A DNA stretch of 64,000 nucleotides from an uncultured Alphaproteobacteria bacterium (GCA_910576955.1 CAJTJB010000003.1:110412-174411), one strand, 5' to 3'. Numbered from the stretch's first letter, positions 25,265 to 34,637 are shown. Translations and numbers: made by a program. The notes: generated by a model from the sequence alone, not told the origin.

Positions 25265-26221
25265 TTAGCTTACTGCCACCTTAAGCTTCAATCCCAGAAA
25301 ATAAATATACCAATGTTTCCGGTCGGCGGCTTTTTCAACCCAGAGCAAACGCTTATAAAACGGCACTTTCGGCTTGCGCTCGCTGGCTTTTTTAACGCCA
25401 ATTTTCTGCTGCAGGTCAGCATATTCCGGCACCATTGCCGCATAGCGCAAAAATTCCGCCGTGAATTTATTGCCGCAGTCAGGGCTGTTCGGCTTAACGC
25501 CCGTAAAATGCACAATCACCGGATTTTCCGCCGCATTTTCATATTCTTTCAAATAAGCATCATCGTAGTCCGGTGTATTCTTGCGCCACCAAACGTGCAT
25601 ATAGTCATATTTCGGCGAAAGGCGCAATTTGCGTTCGTCACACGCTTTGTTGAGGGCATCTTGGTCATTGCCGATACTGAAATCTTCCAACACCATCTCT
25701 TTAAGCGTGTGGAAAAAGTCCACCTGTCGCCAAAGGGAAAGATTGATATACATAACGCCCGAGTTAAAATAAAATCCGTCTTTTAAGCTGATGCGCGCTG
25801 CGTTTTTATGAGATTTGGATACATCTTCAATAACACCGGCGAAATGTACGCCCAAATCAATCGCAAACAACTCGGAAAGGGATGCGCGTACAATCGTGTC
25901 ACAGTCGAGATAAAGCACTTTAGCGTGATTAGGCAGTAAATCCGCTAATAAACAGCGAAACCATGCTTCCGCCGTCACCCAGTTTGCATTCGGAAAACCT
26001 TCAAATACGGCGCAGTCAACCTTAATCGGCGTCAGTTGATAGTTTTTAATTCCCCGAAGCTTTTCAAAGGCTTGCAGATGCTCGTCATCAAGCCCGCTAT
26101 GCAAAATCACAAACTCAATGTCATCATCTTCCGCCGCATTTTTAAGCACCGACGCCATCGAGGCCAACGTTAGCGGCACAAAGTTCAAATCCGGCGCATA
26201 GGCAATCGTAATTTTTGTCAT
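25265..26221 (-). CDS. Family 8 glycosyltransferase
   Basis: The 318-residue enzyme starts KITIAYAPDLNFVPLTLASM, typical of GT8, and carries the DxD metal site in VLYLDCDTIVRASLSELF. FYFNSGVMYINLSLWR and DQDALNKAC are further GT8 signatures, with HFTG near the C-terminus completing the nucleotide-sugar site. GT8 members include lipopolysaccharide galactosyl- and glucosyltransferases. The ATG follows directly on the stop of the upstream gene (TAGATG), so both are translated from one transcript. Confidence 0.9.
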   Translation of the reverse strand: MTKITIAYAPDLNFVPLTLASMASVLKNAAEDDDIEFVILHSGLDDEHLQAFEKLRGIKNYQLTPIKVDCAVFEGFPNANWVTAEAWFRCLLADLLPNHAKVLYLDCDTIVRASLSELFAIDLGVHFAGVIEDVSKSHKNAARISLKDGFYFNSGVMYINLSLWRQVDFFHTLKEMVLEDFSIGNDQDALNKACDERKLRLSPKYDYMHVWWRKNTPDYDDAYLKEYENAAENPVIVHFTGVKPNSPDCGNKFTAEFLRYAAMVPEYADLQQKIGVKKASERKPKVPFYKRLLWVEKAADRKHWYIYFLGLKLKVAVS

Positions 26222-27166
26222 CTAATTCTCTTTCAGTTTTTCAAGCAGAGCAGGGTAGTGCGCTATCACATCGGCCATTTGTTTGTCATTGCCGCCGCCC
26301 GCGATGTTGAGTTTCGTGAGTGTCAGTTCTTCGGTCTGGCGCATTTCCCGCTCGGGGTTAACGAGCAAAACTTTACGGTAGCGCCCTTTGAAAGTTTTGA
26401 TTTTCGTGCCGTTTAAGACACTCATTTCCCAAAACCATATATCGTCAGCATATGGGGCAAGCTGTCGCACCAGAGCCATATCGCTGACATCTTTATGCAG
26501 AGCGTGCGGCGGATAAAGTATCCCCCCGCAGCCGGTTAAAAAGTTGCGGTAAGAAGGAAAAATCTGCGTCGTATTCTTTTTCCATTGTTTATAGGGCAGG
26601 GGCTTGCCGTCTGCTTTAAGGCGGATATAGTGCAGCCGGTGGCCGATAACGCATTTCGGGTCTTTCATGTGCTCGGCATAAAGCTTTTCGAGCCAGTCGG
26701 CAGGGGAATAAACATCGTCATCAACAATCACAATCACATCGTCAGGGTGTTCCTGAAGTGTCGGCAACAGTTTTTTATACGAGCGCAAATCTTCACACCA
26801 TCTAATTGTTAAACCGCAGTTCAGCAGTCTGCGCAAAATCTCGGGCAAATCATCAAGTCCGTTCGGATATTGGCTTTTCGCCAGCCATAAAATAACCTCA
26901 TCGGGCTTCACCGTTTGGGTTAAGAGTGAATAGATTGTAAAGTGAATTTCCGGTGTCCGTTCCGGAAACGAGGTCAGCGATACGATAAGTTTCGGCGTGC
27001 GTTTTTCCGTTGTCAGTCCATAGCCTTTAAAAGCCTCAACCTGCGGCAAAATCAGCGCCTTATCAATATGCGGCGGCATTTTCGGTTTTTTGGTATATGT
27101 AAATTTAAAGCCGAAAAGCGTTATCTCGCGAATATTGCCGTTTTTTGTTCGTTGAAAAAGTTTCAT
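26222..27166 (-). CDS. Glycosyltransferase, GT2-like, with a VDDDV metal site
   Basis: The 314-residue protein has the feature set of a GT-A enzyme: KLIVSLTSFPERTPEIHFTI at its strand 1, a DEVILWLAKSQYP region and the DxD-type VIVIVDDDVYSPADW. GCGGILYPP and DDIWFWEMSVLNG resemble acceptor-side motifs of this group. It lies immediately upstream of the GT8 gene with no gap, so the two probably act on the same glycan. The specific linkage is unknown. No strong Shine-Dalgarno sequence is visible upstream of 27166. Confidence 0.8.
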   Translation of the reverse strand: MKLFQRTKNGNIREITLFGFKFTYTKKPKMPPHIDKALILPQVEAFKGYGLTTEKRTPKLIVSLTSFPERTPEIHFTIYSLLTQTVKPDEVILWLAKSQYPNGLDDLPEILRRLLNCGLTIRWCEDLRSYKKLLPTLQEHPDDVIVIVDDDVYSPADWLEKLYAEHMKDPKCVIGHRLHYIRLKADGKPLPYKQWKKNTTQIFPSYRNFLTGCGGILYPPHALHKDVSDMALVRQLAPYADDIWFWEMSVLNGTKIKTFKGRYRKVLLVNPEREMRQTEELTLTKLNIAGGGNDKQMADVIAHYPALLEKLKEN

Positions 27167-27488
27167 AAAATAAGTCTTTCAAATACATCAACCTTTTTAT
27201 AAAACCATATCCAAATCCGCCATATCAAACAACCGCATTCGCTCTATTATCCACACTTTATTTACAGCCTTTAAACTCCTTTTTTCCTCCTCCTCCCGAG
27301 GGTGATGGGGAAAACATACCATCCTATACTTTCTAAAGATTGCCACGCTCGTTTCATTCGCTCGCAATGACTACTTAACCTTTTTTATAGTCATTGCGAG
27401 GAGAACGCAGTCCGACGAAGCAATCTCATCCTACAAGCACATACTCTCCACCCGCCGCAGCTCAAATTGTTGCAGGTGACGCCGCCAC
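27167..27488. repeat. Intergenic repeat cluster
   Basis: This 322-bp stretch holds a third copy of the head-to-head module (about 27320-27432: AGATTGCC... T-run ...GTCATTGCGAG...GCAATCTC) and one GTTGCAGGTGACGC/GCCACC hairpin repeat (27470-27490). The upstream ~120 bp are AT-rich and hold the start region of the glycosyltransferase gene. No gene is seen. Confidence 0.7.
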
Positions 27489-28223
27489 CTAAAACTTCGT
27501 CCTTTTAATCTCCGCCCCATCCTGATAGGTAATCAGAGTCACAAGCTCGCCGTGTTTGTTAAACACTTTCGCCGTCCCGTTAAGCTTGTCGTTTTTGCGT
27601 TGTGCCAAAATGTGCGGCGTTTCGTCGTCATAATAGCTGTATGCCGCGCCCTCGCGCAAACCCTCGGCGTATTCGGTATAGTTAATCAGATGATTGTCTT
27701 TGGTATACATCCGCGCCGGACCGTGCTGCACGCCGTTCTTGAATGTAATGGACGTCTTAACCGCCCCGTTGGGGTAAAACTCTTCAAACACGCCGTTTTT
27801 GAGCCCGTTTTTGTAGCTCCCCTTGCGTAACAAATCGCCGTTGTCATAATAAGCGAGCTGCCCGCCGACGAGTTTGCCTTTGCGATAGTATGAAATTTGT
27901 TTTTCTTTGCCGTTGGCATAATATTCGGTTGTTTTGCCGTGCGGCTCGCCTTTTTTGTATTGCGCTTTCAGGGCAACGTTTCCTTTGTTGTCATATGCCG
28001 TATATTTGCCGGAAATAACACCGTCCACATAGTGCGCTTCTTCCATCAGGCGCATCGACGGGCTGTATTTTTGGTAAACGCCCGTAATCGGCAGCCCCTC
28101 GGCGTCCACGCGCAAGCCGTCTTGTTCAATTGAGTTTTTATCGTTATAAAGCGTTGCCAGCTGCCCGACCTGACAAGCCGAAACAGCCAATGCCGCCATT
28201 AAGCAAAACAAAATCTTTTTCAT
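27489..28223 (-). CDS. MORN-repeat lipoprotein (YwqK-like)
   Basis: I use the ATG at 28223 (GGAG eight bases upstream), which opens a lipoprotein signal: KKILFCLMAALAVSAC, with the lipobox cysteine at residue 16. The rest of the 244-residue protein is a series of MORN-like repeats of about 22 residues (YYANGKEKQISYYRKGKLVG, then YYDNGDLLRKGSYKNGLKNG and others), as in the YwqK family. Such proteins are envelope-associated and their function is unsettled. The gene is divergent from the thioredoxin-like gene at 28381. Confidence 0.85.
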   Translation of the reverse strand: MKKILFCLMAALAVSACQVGQLATLYNDKNSIEQDGLRVDAEGLPITGVYQKYSPSMRLMEEAHYVDGVISGKYTAYDNKGNVALKAQYKKGEPHGKTTEYYANGKEKQISYYRKGKLVGGQLAYYDNGDLLRKGSYKNGLKNGVFEEFYPNGAVKTSITFKNGVQHGPARMYTKDNHLINYTEYAEGLREGAAYSYYDDETPHILAQRKNDKLNGTAKVFNKHGELVTLITYQDGAEIKRTKF

Positions 28224-28316
28224 CGTCAGTACTCCGTTAAACATACGTTTTTCTAACTTTAAAATGTTAATAATCGGTAAATCTGTTTTCAACTTGTGAA
28301 ATAAATAAAAAAGAAG

Positions 28317-28345
28317 TTGTCAAACCGGATTTTCAGGCATAAAAT
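28317..28345 (+). promoter_or_regulatory. Promoter for the thioredoxin-like gene
   Basis: TTGTCA at 28317-28322 and TAAAAT at 28340-28345 are 17 bp apart. AGGAGAA precedes the ATG at 28381. Confidence 0.55.
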
Positions 28346-28380
28346 CTCACCCAATGTAGTTATGTTAATAGGAGAATGAA

Positions 28381-28809
28381 ATGAACAAAATGAAATTGAT
28401 AGCCGCTGTTGCCGCCATTATAGCCATTGCCGCCGGCGCATATTTTACAACCGCAAAAAACGAGCCGGCACAAGCTCCGGCTGCGCCTGCGCCCGTTGCT
28501 GCTAAAGCTCCGGCAGAAGCTGCCGCCCAATTGGCAGACAATCGCGTTTATGTGATGTATGTAGACACTTGCCCGATGTGCGCTAAAGCCATGGAATATA
28601 TTAACGGCAAATACGCCGATAATGCCGCAGTTGTCAAAGTTGATTTGAACACCGCCGACGGCAAAACGCTGTTAAAAGCCTGCCGTGAAAAGTTCGGCTT
28701 TAAGGATGTTGTCATTCCGTTGGTATGCGCCAAAGGCGAATACACAATGGGCTGGTCCGATGCAATGAGCGCCAAGCTTGACGGTTTTATTGAAGCTGCC
28801 GCAAAATAA
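28381..28809 (+). CDS. Membrane-anchored thioredoxin-fold protein with a CPMC motif
   Basis: The 142-residue protein has a single N-terminal transmembrane or signal segment (KLIAAVAAIIAIAAGAYF), an Ala/Pro-rich linker (residues 28-50) and a compact glutaredoxin/thioredoxin-like domain. The active-site pair is Cys64-Pro-Met-Cys67 (VDTCPMC). The cis-Pro region is VVIPLVCAKGEY, with a third cysteine next to the conserved Pro. It would act in the periplasm as a disulfide oxidoreductase. The substrate is unknown. Confidence 0.75.
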   Translation: MNKMKLIAAVAAIIAIAAGAYFTTAKNEPAQAPAAPAPVAAKAPAEAAAQLADNRVYVMYVDTCPMCAKAMEYINGKYADNAAVVKVDLNTADGKTLLKACREKFGFKDVVIPLVCAKGEYTMGWSDAMSAKLDGFIEAAAK

Positions 28810-28812
28810 GCC

Positions 28813-29112
28813 TTATCTTTTGCAGATAATCCTGCCGCTTACTTCTTCGCATTTTTCATCGTCATCGCTGTTATAATAGGCGTTGCCGGATTGTTGCCAA
28901 CGGCTGCCATCACTGCCGCTGATCATATTGCCGGATTGGTAAAAGGCGGTTCCGTCGTTTCTGTATATAATGTTTCCGACGCGCCGGTAAGAGCGTGCCT
29001 GTGCGTCGTAAGCAACATAATCTTCATCGTCGTCGTCATTCCAACTTGCCGTGGCAGCGCTTGCGGAAAAAAAGGTAATGCCTAAAATTAAACAAATCAT
29101 ATTTTTTTTCAT
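28813..29112 (-). CDS. Small exported Asp-rich protein
   Basis: The product is 99 residues from the ATG at 29112, which has CAGGAGAA upstream and starts a signal peptide (MICLILGITFFSASAATA). The mature part has an acidic WNDDDDEDY start and then Gly/Ser/Tyr-rich imperfect repeats (RVGNIIYRNDGTAFYQSGN, MISGSDGSRWQQSGN), and ends in a two-cysteine CEEVSGRIICKR segment. It is probably periplasmic. No family is recognised. It converges on the thioredoxin-like gene, 3 bp apart. Confidence 0.65.
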   Translation of the reverse strand: MKKNMICLILGITFFSASAATASWNDDDDEDYVAYDAQARSYRRVGNIIYRNDGTAFYQSGNMISGSDGSRWQQSGNAYYNSDDDEKCEEVSGRIICKR

Positions 29113-29329
29113 AGTCGTTCTCCTGAAATAAGTTTTATATAAGGTTACATATTTTTCAAAGAAAGTCAATTGCTAAACATATTTTTAAAATTGCACAACT
29201 TATAGTGTGATTATTATGTGCAAAAAACAAAGCAAAACATATAAAAAATTAAAATTATACATAAAAACAATCAAAATCTTGAAATGCGATTCGCCGCGGT
29301 TATATACTTTATGTCAAAAAGGAGTCGTT

Positions 29330-29971
29330 ATGATGCAGGAAGCTTTATATACCATCTCAAACGGTTTGTATGTCTTATCGTCCACGGCCGGCGGCAAGTT
29401 TTGCGGTTCGCTCGTGGATGCGGTGAGCCAGATTTCCGTGTTGCCGAATTTGATAATGGTGTCGTGTATGAACACGAGTCGCACAAAAGAGTGCATTGAG
29501 CAAAGCGGCGAGTTTGCGATTAGCGTATTGCCCCAAAATACCGACCCGTATATTGTGGCAAATTTCGGTTTTCAATCAAGCCGAGATATTGATAAGTGGG
29601 CGAATGTGCCCTATGAGCTGAAAGAGGGGCTGCCGTATATTCCGACGGCGCTTGCCAAAATCCGTGCCAAAGTCATAGACAAATTAACTTACCCGAACAA
29701 CACAGTGTTTATAGCCGAGGTTGAAAACGCGTTTGATGTGAGGGCAGGGGAGCCGTTGACCTATAAGCATTATCGCGATGAGCTGAAAGAAGAATGTTTA
29801 AAGTCTTTTGCCAACCGCAACGCGCCCAAACCTGAAAAGCCAAGCTTCAAACAATGGACGTGCACCCTGTGCGGTTATGTTTATGACGGCGACATTCCGT
29901 TTGAAGAGCTGCCGGATGATTGGCGCTGCCCCCTCTGCGGTGTCGGCAAAGACCTATTCGAACTCCGCTGA
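29330..29971 (+). CDS. Flavin reductase-rubredoxin fusion (high-molecular-weight rubredoxin)
   Basis: The product is 213 residues from the ATG at 29330; AAAAAGGAG lies six bases upstream, so the longer frame from 29207 is not used. The first ~160 residues match FMN-binding flavin reductase (flavoredoxin-like) domains (VDAVSQISVLPNLIMVSC; GEFAISVLPQNTD). The last ~45 residues are a rubredoxin: CTLCGY at 178-183 and CPLCGVGK at 200-207, giving the four Fe-binding cysteines. Such fusions pass electrons from NAD(P)H via FMN to rubredoxin-linked oxygen or nitric oxide reductases in anaerobes. No such partner is in the window. Confidence 0.9.
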   Translation: MMQEALYTISNGLYVLSSTAGGKFCGSLVDAVSQISVLPNLIMVSCMNTSRTKECIEQSGEFAISVLPQNTDPYIVANFGFQSSRDIDKWANVPYELKEGLPYIPTALAKIRAKVIDKLTYPNNTVFIAEVENAFDVRAGEPLTYKHYRDELKEECLKSFANRNAPKPEKPSFKQWTCTLCGYVYDGDIPFEELPDDWRCPLCGVGKDLFELR

Positions 29972-30597
29972 CACCCCACCACCGAAAGTCATTCCCCAAC
30001 AGCCCCGGTTTGCGATGCAATTTCCCCTCCCCCTTGAGGGGGGAGGACGGGTGGGGGTGACAATAAGACATCCTTTCTCCCTCTTTTTTATTCCAACAAG
30101 TTGGCGTCATCCATCGAATTGTTGCAGGTGGCGCTGCCACTCAAGGGAACTCCCGCAACAAGAGCATCCATAACCTCCCCATCCCCTATCCCCTTCCTCC
30201 GCGGGAAGGGGAAACCCTTGCGGCACACATCTCCTCCCCCCAGCGCGGGGCTCGCAGAGCAAAAGCAGTGCTTGGTGAGCGACTTGGCGGAAACGCCAAC
30301 AAAGCGAACTCTAGCACTGGCTTGACCGTAGCGCAGTTAGAGCGCGCAACATGCGCACCCTTACGAAGCAAGAAAGGTAAGGGAGAGGGGGACAACAAAC
30401 ACATCCTTATCATCTCCTTCCCTCTTTTTTATCCCAACAAGAGCATTCCATTGACCGAGCTCACACTCGGAGCGATGGTTTATACAAACAAAGCCTGTAT
30501 AAAGCAGTACAAAAAAATAATATTTGTCAATATTTTTGTTGATTTTAAAAATAAGATATGCTACATTCCCCGTCTGTAAAAGGAATAAAGGCATAAA
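29972..30597. repeat. Large repeat cluster including one full composite structured repeat
   Basis: No gene is seen in these 626 bp. From left to right: a G-rich hairpin repeat (about 30025-30070), a nested GTCATCCATCGA/GTGGCGCTGCCAC repeat (30105-30150), a reversed G-rich repeat (about 30175-30215), and a G-rich repeat split by the structured module (module 30250-30371). The last ~170 bp are AT-rich and hold the leader of the PcfJ-like gene. Confidence 0.8.
30250..30371 (+). repeat. Structured repeat module, shorter copy
   Basis: This copy lies inside a G-rich hairpin repeat. It shows GCTC-GCA-GAGC (30250-30260), a long stem CAGTGCT/AGCACTG, an inner TTGGCG-GAAA-CGCCAA hairpin (30284-30299) and a GCGC/GCGC hairpin before CTTACGAAGCAAG. 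It lacks the A-rich palindrome present in the copies at 44083 and 46797. Confidence 0.75.
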
Positions 30598-33500
30598 ATG
30601 ACACGGCAGATTATAAATTTCCCCGAATTTTCAGAAGCTCTTGACGGGCTGTTTTCTGAAACATCGGTGTGCGACATTAAGGCGTTTGAGGCAGAGGCTG
30701 CCGCGTCCAAACAGCGCCGCAAAGAAAAGATTGCCGCCGTTTCCGCCCGCCTGCGCCGGATGAAAGCAGAGATAGAGAAATATAAAGCCCAAATCCGCAC
30801 TGCCGCCGATAATGATAATAAAAAAGAATACGGCATTCGCCTCAACCGGCTGATTCTTGCCAAAACCGAGCTTTTAAAAGTATATAAAGAAGAGAAAAAC
30901 CTCACGCCGTTTGCGGAGCTTTCCGAAGAGGCGAAAGTTTATGCCTGCACCGAGCGCCTCTTGAAAAAATATCTCCTTGCCGCGTTTGTCAAATCCTCTC
31001 CCGAAGCATACCGCATCAATGAAGACGGCACGGTCACGCTCAATGTGGAGCATTTTCGCAATTCGCTTTTATATCAGCAGGCAAACCACCTCAAAGACTA
31101 TGTCGCCTCATACATCCGGCATTATCCGCACCGTGTCGGAGGCAGCCGTTATTTTACCGGCTTGCACAAGGAGCTGCAGGAGTTTGAAGACATCGTTCTT
31201 GCCGCCGATGAATATTTTGAAACCGTCAACCGGCAAAACGAACAAAACAAAGAAAAATTGCACCAAAGCCGCGAGGGAATAGAGGTGGTCGAAATCTACC
31301 CCGAACATAACGCACAGGCGGTGCGCTTAACCACCGCAGACGCCCTTAAATATGAGGGAACGGAAATGTCGCATTGCGTCGCTACATACTGCGAAAAGGT
31401 GAAAAAAGGCGAAACCGAAATTTATTCCATCCGTGATTACGGCGATGAGTACGTCGAGTTTGTGCCGCACGCCACCATAGAGTATAAAGCGGGCAAAGTC
31501 ACCCAAATCAAAGGCTATAAAGACAGCCTTGTCGATATGGCATATATCAATGACGCCCGCCGCCTTGTAATGAAACTGTTGCAGCTCAACAGCGCAGAAG
31601 AAATTATAACCCGTCCGGATATTCCGTTATCAGAAAAAAACAATATCGGCTATATGAAAGATACGCACGGCACATTGCGCGATATACTGGAGGTTATACC
31701 AGCAGATGCAGATGTTGTTTTTAGCGAAGTAAAACTTAAAGCCAACCGCATAAAATATATGGATTTCAATCGGCTGAAATTTGCACAGATAACCATAAGC
31801 GGTGACATAAACGATAAAACGCTGCAATATCTTTCCCGAGCCAGCAATTTATCGCTCCTTAATTTGAATTTTGATAACGAACAAAACTCTTCGGTGCTTG
31901 ATTTATCAGCCCTGCGCTGTCAGAAGATTTTTTTGAATTTTCGCAAAAACACCGCCGCACAAAAAATCATCCTCCCGCTGCCGGCTCAAGATGTCTGCAT
32001 CCTCGGTACGGCATCAGAGCTGACGGCAATAGAGGGAACGCATAGCCTGCAACGTCTGGTCATACAAGGAAACTATGCCAAGTTGGCGCAAATTCCCGCT
32101 GTCTCTGAAACATTGGAAATCCAAGCAACCACGGGGCTGCAGGAAATTACTTCCCATATAAGCCCGACCTTCAAAAATTTACTGCTGCATGGCGCTGCAG
32201 ACCTGTCCGATACGTTGCTGCCAAATGTCGAATCCCTTTCTCTTAACGGTACATTTACGTTGCCACGCACGTTAATGCCACGGTTGGAAAAGCTGAAAAT
32301 AATCGGCAATTATGAAACATTGGAAACGCTGGAGACGGCTCCCAACCTGAAAGATATAGAATTAGACGGAAACTTTGAAAACTTTACATCTTTTCCTGAA
32401 AAAGCGGAAATAATAAAACTGAAAGGGAAATTCCCGCGGTTGGAAACATTACCGCTGTTTTCAAAGTTGAAAAAAATAGAATTAAACGAGGGAACATTCG
32501 GCATCTCCGGAACGTTAGATTTTACCTCGTGCCCCGATTTGGACGAGATTGACTTTATGCAAAGCGAATTTCCGCAGTTGCAAGAAATAATCGTTCCTGA
32601 AAATGTCAAAAATTTCAGCGGCTCGCATTGCGTCTATCCTGCGTTGGAACGGATTGATTTATCCGCATCGCCGCGTAAGGGGTTCGGCACATTGGAAAGC
32701 GACGGAAAATTAGTCATAAATTTGGGAGAGCATGAAAACAACGCAGAACTCAACGATTATCAGATAACAATGCCAAAAATCGGCGGTTATCTAATGAACT
32801 TTAGCTTCCTGCCGGCGTTAAAGGAGTTGAAGCTTTGCAAAGGTGTCGAAGGGATACATCTTACCGGTATGAAGTTCGGCGTTTTACAGCCTCTGGATAT
32901 GGCAAAATACCGGAATTTAAACGAATTAGATTTGCAATTTGTTGACTTTCAGACAAGAATACCGATAGATTTGTCGCACTGCGAAAAGCTTAAGAAGTTA
33001 AATATGGATATCAGTCATTTGCCGGATGTTATCGTCGCCCCGAATGTCGAGGCACTCAATATTCGCAACGAAAAAAAGACCTCCGTGCCGCATTCGGTAA
33101 ATCTTCGGCAATATCCTCATTTAAAAACGCTCAAATGCGATTTTATTCTCCAAAGAGAAGACATTCCGCCCACAACCGAAACACTATATATGTTTTTGAT
33201 GGATAAGGCAAGTGCTGAATTCAGAGAGTTGGATGTTTCCGCCGTGCAAGAGGCAGCAATCCGCACCTCAACACATCTTGAGCTGCCGCAGTTGGAACGC
33301 ATCGCTTTGCCGGAAAAATTTGAAAGTTTGTTCCTGTATAACCCGATGCCGCACTTAACCGAAATTGACCTGCGCCAAGCCAAAGGCACTGTCGAATTTG
33401 TACAAATGAACCTTAACTGGGATGAGGTATCGTCAAGCATAGGAAAAATTTACTTGAAATCTGAGCAATATCGTGTATTAAAAAAGATAAGAATAGGCAA

Positions 33501-33693
33501 AAAAACAGAGTTGCAACTGCCTGAAAGTGTGGCAGCTCTGCCGATAACAATTGAAGTGCCGAAGGATATGCCCGCGGATAAAGTGCAAGAAATAAAAACA
33601 AAATATCCGCGCTTAACCATCGTTCGCGAAGAGCAAAAGCTGCTGCCGCTTCCCCGCACAATACAACAACAAATCGGGGCAGGGCGTTTATAA
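30598..33693 (+). CDS. PcfJ-like domain protein with a long leucine-rich-repeat-like C-terminus
   Basis: In this 1031-residue protein residues ~40-100 are a charged, coiled-coil-like region. Residues ~235-330 contain the PcfJ-like core: TEMSHCVATYCEKVKKGE (Met257-His259-Cys260), then IYSIRD and PHATIEYKAGKVTQIKGYKD, the His-Cys and ATIE..G...Q..G pattern of that family. From about residue 350 to 1000 it is made of irregular beta-strand/leucine repeats (for example NLSLLNLNFDN, LEKLKIIGNY, LKDIELDGNF) typical of a long LRR solenoid. PcfJ was named from a conjugative plasmid but its function is unknown. There is no signal peptide. Start supported by AAGG upstream. Confidence 0.7.
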   Translation: MTRQIINFPEFSEALDGLFSETSVCDIKAFEAEAAASKQRRKEKIAAVSARLRRMKAEIEKYKAQIRTAADNDNKKEYGIRLNRLILAKTELLKVYKEEKNLTPFAELSEEAKVYACTERLLKKYLLAAFVKSSPEAYRINEDGTVTLNVEHFRNSLLYQQANHLKDYVASYIRHYPHRVGGSRYFTGLHKELQEFEDIVLAADEYFETVNRQNEQNKEKLHQSREGIEVVEIYPEHNAQAVRLTTADALKYEGTEMSHCVATYCEKVKKGETEIYSIRDYGDEYVEFVPHATIEYKAGKVTQIKGYKDSLVDMAYINDARRLVMKLLQLNSAEEIITRPDIPLSEKNNIGYMKDTHGTLRDILEVIPADADVVFSEVKLKANRIKYMDFNRLKFAQITISGDINDKTLQYLSRASNLSLLNLNFDNEQNSSVLDLSALRCQKIFLNFRKNTAAQKIILPLPAQDVCILGTASELTAIEGTHSLQRLVIQGNYAKLAQIPAVSETLEIQATTGLQEITSHISPTFKNLLLHGAADLSDTLLPNVESLSLNGTFTLPRTLMPRLEKLKIIGNYETLETLETAPNLKDIELDGNFENFTSFPEKAEIIKLKGKFPRLETLPLFSKLKKIELNEGTFGISGTLDFTSCPDLDEIDFMQSEFPQLQEIIVPENVKNFSGSHCVYPALERIDLSASPRKGFGTLESDGKLVINLGEHENNAELNDYQITMPKIGGYLMNFSFLPALKELKLCKGVEGIHLTGMKFGVLQPLDMAKYRNLNELDLQFVDFQTRIPIDLSHCEKLKKLNMDISHLPDVIVAPNVEALNIRNEKKTSVPHSVNLRQYPHLKTLKCDFILQREDIPPTTETLYMFLMDKASAEFRELDVSAVQEAAIRTSTHLELPQLERIALPEKFESLFLYNPMPHLTEIDLRQAKGTVEFVQMNLNWDEVSSSIGKIYLKSEQYRVLKKIRIGKKTELQLPESVAALPITIEVPKDMPADKVQEIKTKYPRLTIVREEQKLLPLPRTIQQQIGAGRL

Positions 33694-33840
33694 AAGGGTA
33701 ATTGCCGCTGGCAATCATTGCGGTGTGTCTGCGCGTAGTGGGATAACCTTCAGCAGACCGCAGCTTATTCGTTGCAGCTGCCGCTGGCAGTCATTGCGAG
33801 GAGCGATAGCGACGCGGCAATCTATTAGAAAGTTTAAAAA
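33694..33840. repeat. Short repeat stretch between two unknown genes
   Basis: Contains a GTTGCAGCTGCCGCTGGCAG hairpin repeat (33770-33790) and a GTCATTGCGAG/GGCAATCT copy (33790-33823). Confidence 0.65.
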
Positions 33841-33880
33841 TACTATTATCCGAATTATTAACTCTCAAAACATAAGCATT

Positions 33881-34348
33881 ATGAACACAAATGTAAAAGC
33901 TGTAGTCAATCTGATGCAGACACTTGGTGTCACATTAGACGATGTGAAAGCCGCGTTGCAGACAACTGCGCCATCGGCTGAAGAAATCGAGTACGGTAAA
34001 ACCCAAAACGGAATGACCTACGCCAAGTATCAAGGCAAAACCCTGGGCGTGGTGTTTTATCAGGGAAACGATGCGTATGTCCTGTCATTGCGCAATAACG
34101 GGAAAGACATTGAATATGCCCGTGCGCAAAAGCTGGCAACGGAACGCTCCGCACCCAAAGGCAAGTGTTGGATTGTTCCGTCCGATGAGCATTGGCGCGC
34201 AATAGCAAGTGCCATCAACAAGATAAACAGTGCCTTGTGTGAACTGGACGGCGATGAAATTGACCGGAGCATCGGTTATTTATCGTCTACCTCGCAGGCC
34301 AACCGCCCGCGTTACTGGAACGTCCGTTTCATCCTCCCGCTGGACTAG
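33881..34348 (+). CDS. Unknown protein with a DUF1566-like C-terminal segment
   Basis: The 155-residue protein is read from the ATG at 33881. The first ~35 residues are helical; the C-terminal part reads KCWIVPSDEHWRAIASAINK, then a YLSST motif and RYWNVRFILPL. This matches the WRLPT..EL / YWSST / YVRF pattern of DUF1566-type, C-type-lectin-like domains common in Bacteroidetes and their phages. No signal peptide is present. The upstream bases (AACATAAGCATT) lack a Shine-Dalgarno sequence, as in other unknown genes here, and no clear promoter was found. A strong terminator follows. Confidence 0.6.
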   Translation: MNTNVKAVVNLMQTLGVTLDDVKAALQTTAPSAEEIEYGKTQNGMTYAKYQGKTLGVVFYQGNDAYVLSLRNNGKDIEYARAQKLATERSAPKGKCWIVPSDEHWRAIASAINKINSALCELDGDEIDRSIGYLSSTSQANRPRYWNVRFILPLD

Positions 34349-34351
34349 CAG

Positions 34352-34389
34352 AAAAAAGCAGAGTTGGTATCTCCAACCCTGCTTTTTTT
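34352..34389 (+). terminator. Terminator after the DUF1566-like gene
   Basis: An 11-bp stem AGCAGAGTTGG/CCAACCCTGCT (one mismatch) is followed by T7. Confidence 0.85.
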
Positions 34390-34394
34390 GTTGT

Positions 34395-34630
34395 TTCCGA
34401 CGTCATTGCGAGAAACAAAGCGACGCTGCAATCTCTCTCTTTTTAATGCGTCATTACGAGGAACAAAGCGACGTGGCAATCTCTCTCTTTTTAACGCGTC
34501 ATTGCGAGGCTTGCAAATGCAAGCCGTGGCAATCTCAAGAGAGTAGGACATAATAAAGCGTGACTGTGTCACCTGTCTATGGATTGCCGCGGCAATATGT
34601 GTCTGACGACACACGCCTCGCAATGACTCA
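34395..34630. repeat. Four clustered GTCATTGCGAG repeats
   Basis: Three forward copies (about 34402-34434, 34449-34484, 34498-34537) are followed by one reversed copy (about 34575-34625). The third contains a perfect GGCTTGC-AAAT-GCAAGCC hairpin. The reversed copy carries GTGTCTGACGACAC, related to the unit seen at positions 1-60. Confidence 0.75.
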
Positions 34631-34637
34631 TTTGTAA

